This document shows positions 6,489 through 9,953 of a DNA stretch of 9,953 nt, in pieces. Both the position numbers and the translations under genes were made by a program. Every line of letters begins with the position of its first letter. Within the stretch, counting starts at the first letter, position 1. The stretch covers positions 1 to 9,953 of the forward strand of contig JAEEYY010000088.1 of the NCBI GenBank assembly GCA_016288355.1, in the 5' to 3' direction. Under the pieces are notes generated by a model that ran no database searches, was not told the origin of the DNA, and saw only the letters and a list, made by a program, of their open reading frames with translations. The DNA is from Synergistes sp. Lineage in GTDB: Bacteria > Synergistota > Synergistia > Synergistales > Synergistaceae.

Positions 6489-7850
6489 ATGGCCTGGAAA
6501 CATAAAAATGAAGAGGGGGGGGCCGGCTCAGAGATGGAGCGCTTTGACCCCTCGCAGGGGCAAAACCAGGGGAAAGGTTCGACGACGAAGCGCGTGGCCC
6601 TTTTCATCTTCATAGCGGCCGGTGCGCTCTTCACCCTCGTGACGTTCACGATTTTGAACTCCGACAACGTCATCAAAAGCAGCAATGCCCCGAAGGAGGT
6701 CATCGAGGCGTCGCGCGGCGCTTCCATCGTCATTCCTCCGCCCCCGAAAGAGGCCGAGCGGCCGGAGCCGGCTGCGCCTGTGGTCACACCACAACCGCAG
6801 CCGACAGCCCCTGCCCCTGTGCGCGAGGCCGTACCCACACCCGTCCAGCCAGAACTGGTGGAACAGGAAGCGCGGCAGCTCCAGCGTAGCATTCGCCCCG
6901 CCTACCTCCCGTCCACTGGCGGGAACAGGGTACGGAACATCACCGACAGCAGGCGGCAGGACCAGGCACAGCGTATGCAGGCTGCTTCCGCCCCCACCGC
7001 CATTCAGGGCTTCGGGAGGCAGGAGCCGCAAGCCGGATTTCAGGCCGGGACACAGGGGACCTTCCCTGCCGCCATTGGGACCGAGATGTCCAACGGCACA
7101 ATGGGGGCCGTTCAGTCCAACGCAGCGGGCCTCATGCCAGACATGAATTCCGGCAGCGACCCCAACGGCTGGGCCCGGAAAGAGTCGTTCCGCCAGCAGG
7201 AGCTGCCCGCGGAATACTCCCAGCACACGCGGGCCTTTCCGGTCAGCGCGCTGGAGCTGAAGGCAGGGGCGGTGCTGCCCTGCGTGCTCATCTCCGGTCT
7301 CAACTCTGACCTGCCGGGCAACCTGATTGCCCAGGTCTCCGAGAACGTGTGGGACACGGCCTCGGGGCGCTTTCTGCTCATCCCACGGGGCTCCAGGGTG
7401 ATTGGGAAGTATGACAATCAGATCACCTACGGGCAGAACCGAGCACTGGTGATCTGGAGCCGGCTCATCTTCCCGGATGGCTCAAGTCTGCTGCTGGACA
7501 ACCTTCAGGGCACGGATCAGAGCGGCTACACGGGCTTCAAGCAGCGGGTGGACAAGCACTGGGGGTCCATGATCACCTCTGCCCTGCTGGTGTCCCTGCT
7601 GGGCGCGGGAGTGGAACTTGCCCAACCGAACAACAACAACAATAATAACAACAATAATAACAACAAGGACGTGGGATCGATCCTCTCGGAGCGTGTGGCG
7701 TCGGCCATCGCGGAGGCCATGACGCGGATCATCTCGAAAGGGATGGACCGCCAGCCAACAATAATGGTAAAGCCCGGATACCGCTTCATGATCTTCGTGC
7801 AGCATGATATTGTGTTTCCACGAGTCTGGAGCACGAGCCAGGGACGCTGA
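6489..7850 (+). CDS. trbI: TrbI / VirB10-family core complex protein
   Basis: 453 residues. Short cytosolic N-terminus, one inner-membrane helix (about 36-56), then a Pro-rich periplasmic stretch (about 82-120) and a Gln/Gly-rich linker. The conserved VirB10 beta-barrel domain follows from about 246: LELKAGAVLPCVLISGLNSD, GRFLLIPRGSR-x-IGKY, WSRLIFPDGSS and the GMDRQPTI and KPGYRF motifs near the end. Helix 1 of the outer-membrane antenna begins at about W358 and helix 2 at about 396. The loop between them is a run of 12 Asn (381-392). In known VirB10 structures this two-helix antenna spans the outer membrane, so the Asn run is predicted to face outside. VirB10 links both membranes and gates the channel. 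The start follows GGGGAG (6474-6479). A G8 tract lies at 6515-6522 near the 5' end. Confidence 0.93.
   Translation: MAWKHKNEEGGAGSEMERFDPSQGQNQGKGSTTKRVALFIFIAAGALFTLVTFTILNSDNVIKSSNAPKEVIEASRGASIVIPPPPKEAERPEPAAPVVTPQPQPTAPAPVREAVPTPVQPELVEQEARQLQRSIRPAYLPSTGGNRVRNITDSRRQDQAQRMQAASAPTAIQGFGRQEPQAGFQAGTQGTFPAAIGTEMSNGTMGAVQSNAAGLMPDMNSGSDPNGWARKESFRQQELPAEYSQHTRAFPVSALELKAGAVLPCVLISGLNSDLPGNLIAQVSENVWDTASGRFLLIPRGSRVIGKYDNQITYGQNRALVIWSRLIFPDGSSLLLDNLQGTDQSGYTGFKQRVDKHWGSMITSALLVSLLGAGVELAQPNNNNNNNNNNNNKDVGSILSERVASAIAEAMTRIISKGMDRQPTIMVKPGYRFMIFVQHDIVFPRVWSTSQGR
6515..6522 (+). repeat. G8 homopolymer in the 5' end of trbI
   Basis: Eight consecutive G bases cover codons 9-12 of trbI (E-G-G-A). 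Loss of one G would send the frame into a stop at 6613-6615; gain of one G gives a stop at 6545-6547. Such a tract could slip, but this single sequence gives no evidence that it does. Confidence 0.6.
7629..7664 (+). repeat. AAC/AAT trinucleotide tract encoding 12 Asn in TrbI
   Basis: Twelve asparagine codons in the order four AAC, two AAT, two AAC, two AAT, two AAC. They lie between the two hydrophobic or amphipathic helices of the predicted outer-membrane antenna of TrbI. Length changes in whole codons would keep the frame. Confidence 0.9.
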
Positions 7851-7854
7851 GGAT

Positions 7855-8394
7855 ATGACACCGGACAGCGGGGAAAAGAAATTCAAAACCGGGCAGAAAG
7901 CGGCAATATACGTCCTGATCTTTGGGGCGGCGGTTGCCGCCCTGCTTTATTTTGGCGGCTTCACCGTGAACCTGTCGGCCTCCGTGCCTCTGGGACTGTG
8001 GCGGCGGGTGGACGGGCCCCTTTGCGCGGGGGACATTGTGGAGGTCCCCTTTGAGGCGTTCCGCTCCATTGACTGGGTGCCGGAGACCTATCGACGCCCA
8101 AACGATTTTGGAAGGGTGACGCCCTACCTGAAGCGCGTGGCGGGTCTTTCTTATGATAGAATTGAGGCGGATGAAAGCGGCTTTCTGCGTGTAAACGGCC
8201 AGATCGTGCCGGACAGTATGCCGTTGTCGTTTGACAGGGCCGGGAACGAACTGCGGGCGTTTCCCCTGCCGCTTCAGCTTGCGTCAGACGAGGTGTGGCT
8301 GCTCAGCAACTCGCCCCGCGGGTTTGACTCGCGCTATCTTGGCCCCGCAGAGCGGGAACGGTGCGTGAAGGTCGTGCCGGTTTTCGTCTTTTGA
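7855..8394 (+). CDS. traF: TraF-type conjugal pilin peptidase (S26 family)
   Basis: 179 residues from the ATG at 7855, 4 bases after the trbI stop. A start at 7804 inside trbI would add 17 residues with no membrane or signal character and is rejected. One N-terminal transmembrane helix (about 15-34) leads to the S26 peptidase domain. The catalytic pattern matches RP4 TraF (Ser37, Lys89, Asp155 in that protein): Ser43 in SASVPLGLW, Lys93 in YLKRVAG and Asp158 in GFDSRYLGP. The spacings of 50 and 65 residues are close to those of RP4. In RP4, TraF trims the TrbC pilin and is needed to make it cyclic. Its place at the end of this operon predicts a TrbC-like pilin gene upstream of trbE, outside the window. 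The residue before FDSRY is Gly, where I recall Ser or similar in many relatives; the function is unlikely to be lost. Confidence 0.9.
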   Translation: MTPDSGEKKFKTGQKAAIYVLIFGAAVAALLYFGGFTVNLSASVPLGLWRRVDGPLCAGDIVEVPFEAFRSIDWVPETYRRPNDFGRVTPYLKRVAGLSYDRIEADESGFLRVNGQIVPDSMPLSFDRAGNELRAFPLPLQLASDEVWLLSNSPRGFDSRYLGPAERERCVKVVPVFVF

Positions 8395-8401
8395 TTGAAA
8401 A

Positions 8402-8440
8402 TCAGGAGGGAAATCCTTCCTGAATCTTTGCTTTTGCTTT
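8402..8440 (+). terminator. Probable rho-independent terminator after traF
   Basis: The arm TCAGGAGGG (8402-8410) pairs with CCTTCCTGA (8415-8423) through a 4-base loop. This gives a 9-bp stem with one G-T wobble. A T-rich but interrupted tail (CTTTGCTTTTGCTTT) follows to 8440. The stem is good and the tail imperfect, so it may be a partial terminator that allows some read-through into the next gene. Confidence 0.6.
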
Positions 8441-8442
8441 AT

Positions 8443-8448
8443 AAGGAG
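8443..8448 (+). promoter_or_regulatory. Strong ribosome binding site for the surface protein
   Basis: AAGGAG sits 8 bases before the ATG at 8457. No convincing promoter is seen in the 62-base gap: TATAAG at 8440-8445 is too close to the start codon to act as a normal -10 box and has no good -35 partner. Confidence 0.7.
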
Positions 8449-8456
8449 AGGGGCTC

Positions 8457-9953
8457 ATGAAAAAAATTTTATCTGCGCTGTTGTTCCTGGGACTGTTCTG
8501 CGGCAACGCGACGGCGGACGGCGGCAACTGCGGCGACGGCGTGAAGTGGGACTTCGCCGACAGCACGCTCACCATCAGCTACACCGGCAGCGGCTCGGGC
8601 AAAATGACGGATAACATAAGTCCCTGGTCCTCCCACAAGTCGAGCATCAACGCGATCATCATCGGGGAAGGCGTCACCCACATCGGCGACAGCGCATTTC
8701 ATTCCTACACTCAGCCCACGCGCGTCATCATCTCCGACACCGTGACCAGTATCGGGGCCAGCGCGTTCTATGGCTGCTGGGGAATCAACTCTCTCACCAT
8801 GGGCAAGAAGGTGGAGACCATCGGGGACAAGGCATTCCTGAACTGTTCTGGCTTCAGGACGCTCATCCTGCCCGATACCCTGACCCATATCGGCCAACAA
8901 GCATTCTATCAGTGCTTCGATCTTGAAACGCTCACCTTTATGGTCCCGAAGAAGAATAATCTGCACGATCTGAAGATCAGCCCGGAGGCTTTCGGCGACA
9001 AACGCAAGGCTGCCAAGATCGCCTATTCCAGCGAGAAGGGCATTCTGAAGGAAAAGAGCACCGGCAAGGAGGTCACGGAGGGGGCCAGCGTTGAAGAGGC
9101 TTTGAGCGGCAAATTGCTCACATGGGCCGAACATACCCCCTCAAATTACGTCGTCACGTTTGACCCCAACGATGGCGGAATGCTGAAAGCGGGCATCACC
9201 ACGCAGCGCATCCCCGTCAACTCCTCGGCCCCATTGCTCACCAAGGCGAAGCTCGACCTGCAAAACGTGAACGCAGATTTGGTTTTCACGGGATGGGCGA
9301 CGGCGAAGGACGCGAAAAAAGCGGAGTACACCGATGGAGCCCCTTATGCGCCCACGGATGACGTGACGCTCTATGCCGTCTGGAAATCCAACGAATGCAT
9401 CATAACCTTTGACGCCAACGGAGGGACCTTTACGTCGGACAAGCTGACAATAACCACGAAGAGCGGCGTGACCGTGACGCTGACCACGGCGCAGACGCTG
9501 GGACTGAGCCACAAAGACCAGGAGTTGTTCTTCACGGGCTGGTCGAGGACGCAGAGTGGTACGGTGAACTTCGTTGATGGAGCCAACTGTACGCCGGAGA
9601 AGGACATGACGCTCTACGCCGTGTGGCGCAAGAACGGCAACGGTTCCGAGGGGGATCCATTCCTGATCGATAACTGGAGCCGTCTGAAGAAACTGGCGGC
9701 GGAGGTGAACGGCGGCAATTTCTATGCAAATAAGTTTTTCAGGCTGACGGCGGAGATCGGCAACGCCGACGAGGAGTGGAAGCCAATAGGCGAGAGCTAC
9801 AGCCGTTCGTTTAACGGTACCTTTGACGGCGACAGACATAGGGTGACGTACAAGATATCGAACAGCACGAACGCCTATCAGGGGCTTTTCGGCTGCCTCG
9901 ACACGGGCGGCACGATCAAAAACCTTTATGTTTACGCTACTATCAGCGGCGGG
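8457..9953 (+). CDS. BspA-like secreted surface protein with LRR_5, InlB-type and GLUG-like repeats (partial)
   Basis: 499 codons open to the right edge with no stop, so the gene is truncated there. The signal peptide is MKKILSALLFLGLFCGNATA|D. An N-terminal cap with CGDGVKW, a TLTISYTGSG strand and SPWSSHKSSI is typical of BspA-type proteins. Four LRR_5 units follow (about residues 64-161), each with the V-x-x-IG-x-x-AF core. Two Listeria-Bacteroides repeats (InlB B-repeat type) come at about 231-310 and 314-391, each running from a TFD-x-N-x-GG strand through FTGW to TLYAVW. From about 394, GDPFLIDNWSRLKKLA..., then W-x-PIG, FNGTFDGD, GLFG and GGTIKNLYV mark a GLUG-like beta-helix region. 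Such proteins are secreted or surface-bound and often adhesive. The role here is unknown; attachment to the mating apparatus or to host surfaces is inference. Codon use looks like that of its neighbours. Confidence 0.88.
   Translation, partial: MKKILSALLFLGLFCGNATADGGNCGDGVKWDFADSTLTISYTGSGSGKMTDNISPWSSHKSSINAIIIGEGVTHIGDSAFHSYTQPTRVIISDTVTSIGASAFYGCWGINSLTMGKKVETIGDKAFLNCSGFRTLILPDTLTHIGQQAFYQCFDLETLTFMVPKKNNLHDLKISPEAFGDKRKAAKIAYSSEKGILKEKSTGKEVTEGASVEEALSGKLLTWAEHTPSNYVVTFDPNDGGMLKAGITTQRIPVNSSAPLLTKAKLDLQNVNADLVFTGWATAKDAKKAEYTDGAPYAPTDDVTLYAVWKSNECIITFDANGGTFTSDKLTITTKSGVTVTLTTAQTLGLSHKDQELFFTGWSRTQSGTVNFVDGANCTPEKDMTLYAVWRKNGNGSEGDPFLIDNWSRLKKLAAEVNGGNFYANKFFRLTAEIGNADEEWKPIGESYSRSFNGTFDGDRHRVTYKISNSTNAYQGLFGCLDTGGTIKNLYVYATISGG
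8646..8939 (+). repeat. LRR_5 (BspA-type) repeat block
   Basis: Four leucine-rich-type units, spaced about 23-24 residues apart, with cores THIGDSAF, TSIGASAFYGC, ETIGDKAFLNC and THIGQQAFYQC. The pattern is that of the BspA/TpLRR class found in surface proteins of anaerobes and protists. Confidence 0.85.
9147..9629 (+). repeat. Two Listeria-Bacteroides (InlB B-type) repeats
   Basis: Two units of about 80 residues. Each opens with a TFD-x-N strand and closes with FTGW-x-n-TLYAVW-[KR]. The closing DNA is nearly identical (ACGCTCTA[TC]GCCGT[CG]TGG at 9366-9383 and 9609-9626), which suggests fairly recent internal duplication or strong constraint. Confidence 0.85.

Noticed and set aside
5325..6503. 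Antisense frame of 392 codons opposite trbG
   Set aside because: It mirrors the trbG codons; TrbG motifs on the + strand are unambiguous.
8395..8445. Promoter between traF and the surface protein (TTGAAA at 8395, TATAAG at 8440)
   Set aside because: The two boxes are about 39 bases apart, neither has a proper partner at 16-18 bases, and TATAAG lies too close to the start codon.
8460..8466. A7 run after the start codon of the surface protein as a slippage switch
   Set aside because: Lys-Lys after Met with poly-A is common in signal peptides, and seven A is short; nothing else supports switching.
8469..9839. Antisense frames of 221 and 232 codons opposite the BspA-like gene
   Set aside because: The + strand frame is open for 499 codons with a signal peptide and repeated domains, so these are shadows.

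Overview
The window is a single-direction, tightly packed stretch of a P-type (trb/virB-like) type IV secretion, i.e. conjugative transfer, operon, followed by the start of a large modular surface protein. All genes are on the + strand. The visible order is the C-terminal end of trbE (VirB4 ATPase), three tandem trbJ/virB5-like genes, trbL (VirB6), trbF (VirB8), trbG (VirB9), trbI (VirB10), then traF (S26-family pilin peptidase). This matches the E-J-(K)-L-F-G-(H)-I order of Ti-plasmid and ICE-type trb loci, but with J tripled, no recognisable trbK or trbH, and traF attached to the end. Gene junctions are overlaps or gaps of 4-34 bases, which suggests one transcript. The VirB2/TrbC pilin, TrbB ATPase, TrbD, relaxase and coupling protein would lie outside the window.

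How the parts work together (family knowledge): TrbE powers assembly; TrbJ-like proteins are periplasmic or pilus-tip subunits; TrbL is the inner-membrane channel subunit; TrbF bridges the inner membrane and periplasm; TrbG and TrbI form the outer-membrane core; TraF processes the pilin. A hairpin resembling a rho-independent terminator follows traF. After it a gene with a strong Shine-Dalgarno opens. It encodes a secreted BspA-like protein with LRR_5 repeats, two Listeria-Bacteroides (InlB B-type) repeats and the start of a GLUG-like region, and it runs off the right edge.

Organism: GC-rich and Gram-negative-type, since the TrbG/TrbI outer-membrane core and Sec signal peptides imply two membranes. 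The combination of proteobacterial-type trb genes with BspA/InlB-repeat surface proteins would fit an anaerobic, host-associated diderm such as a member of Synergistota. That placement is a low-confidence inference. The DNA is probably an integrative conjugative element or conjugative plasmid.

The most interesting observation is that the three consecutive genes between trbE and trbL encode secreted proteins of very different length (452, 342 and 241 residues). They share one C-terminal module: a GQT-x3-Q motif lies 73, 74 and 73 residues from the end, and all three end in Gly-Phe. This looks like a diversified set of VirB5-type tip subunits. Also notable are a 12-Asn tract in the predicted extracellular loop of TrbI, a G8 tract near the trbI start, and the adhesin-like gene attached to the transfer operon. 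I see no tRNA, rRNA, CRISPR array or insertion sequence in the window.
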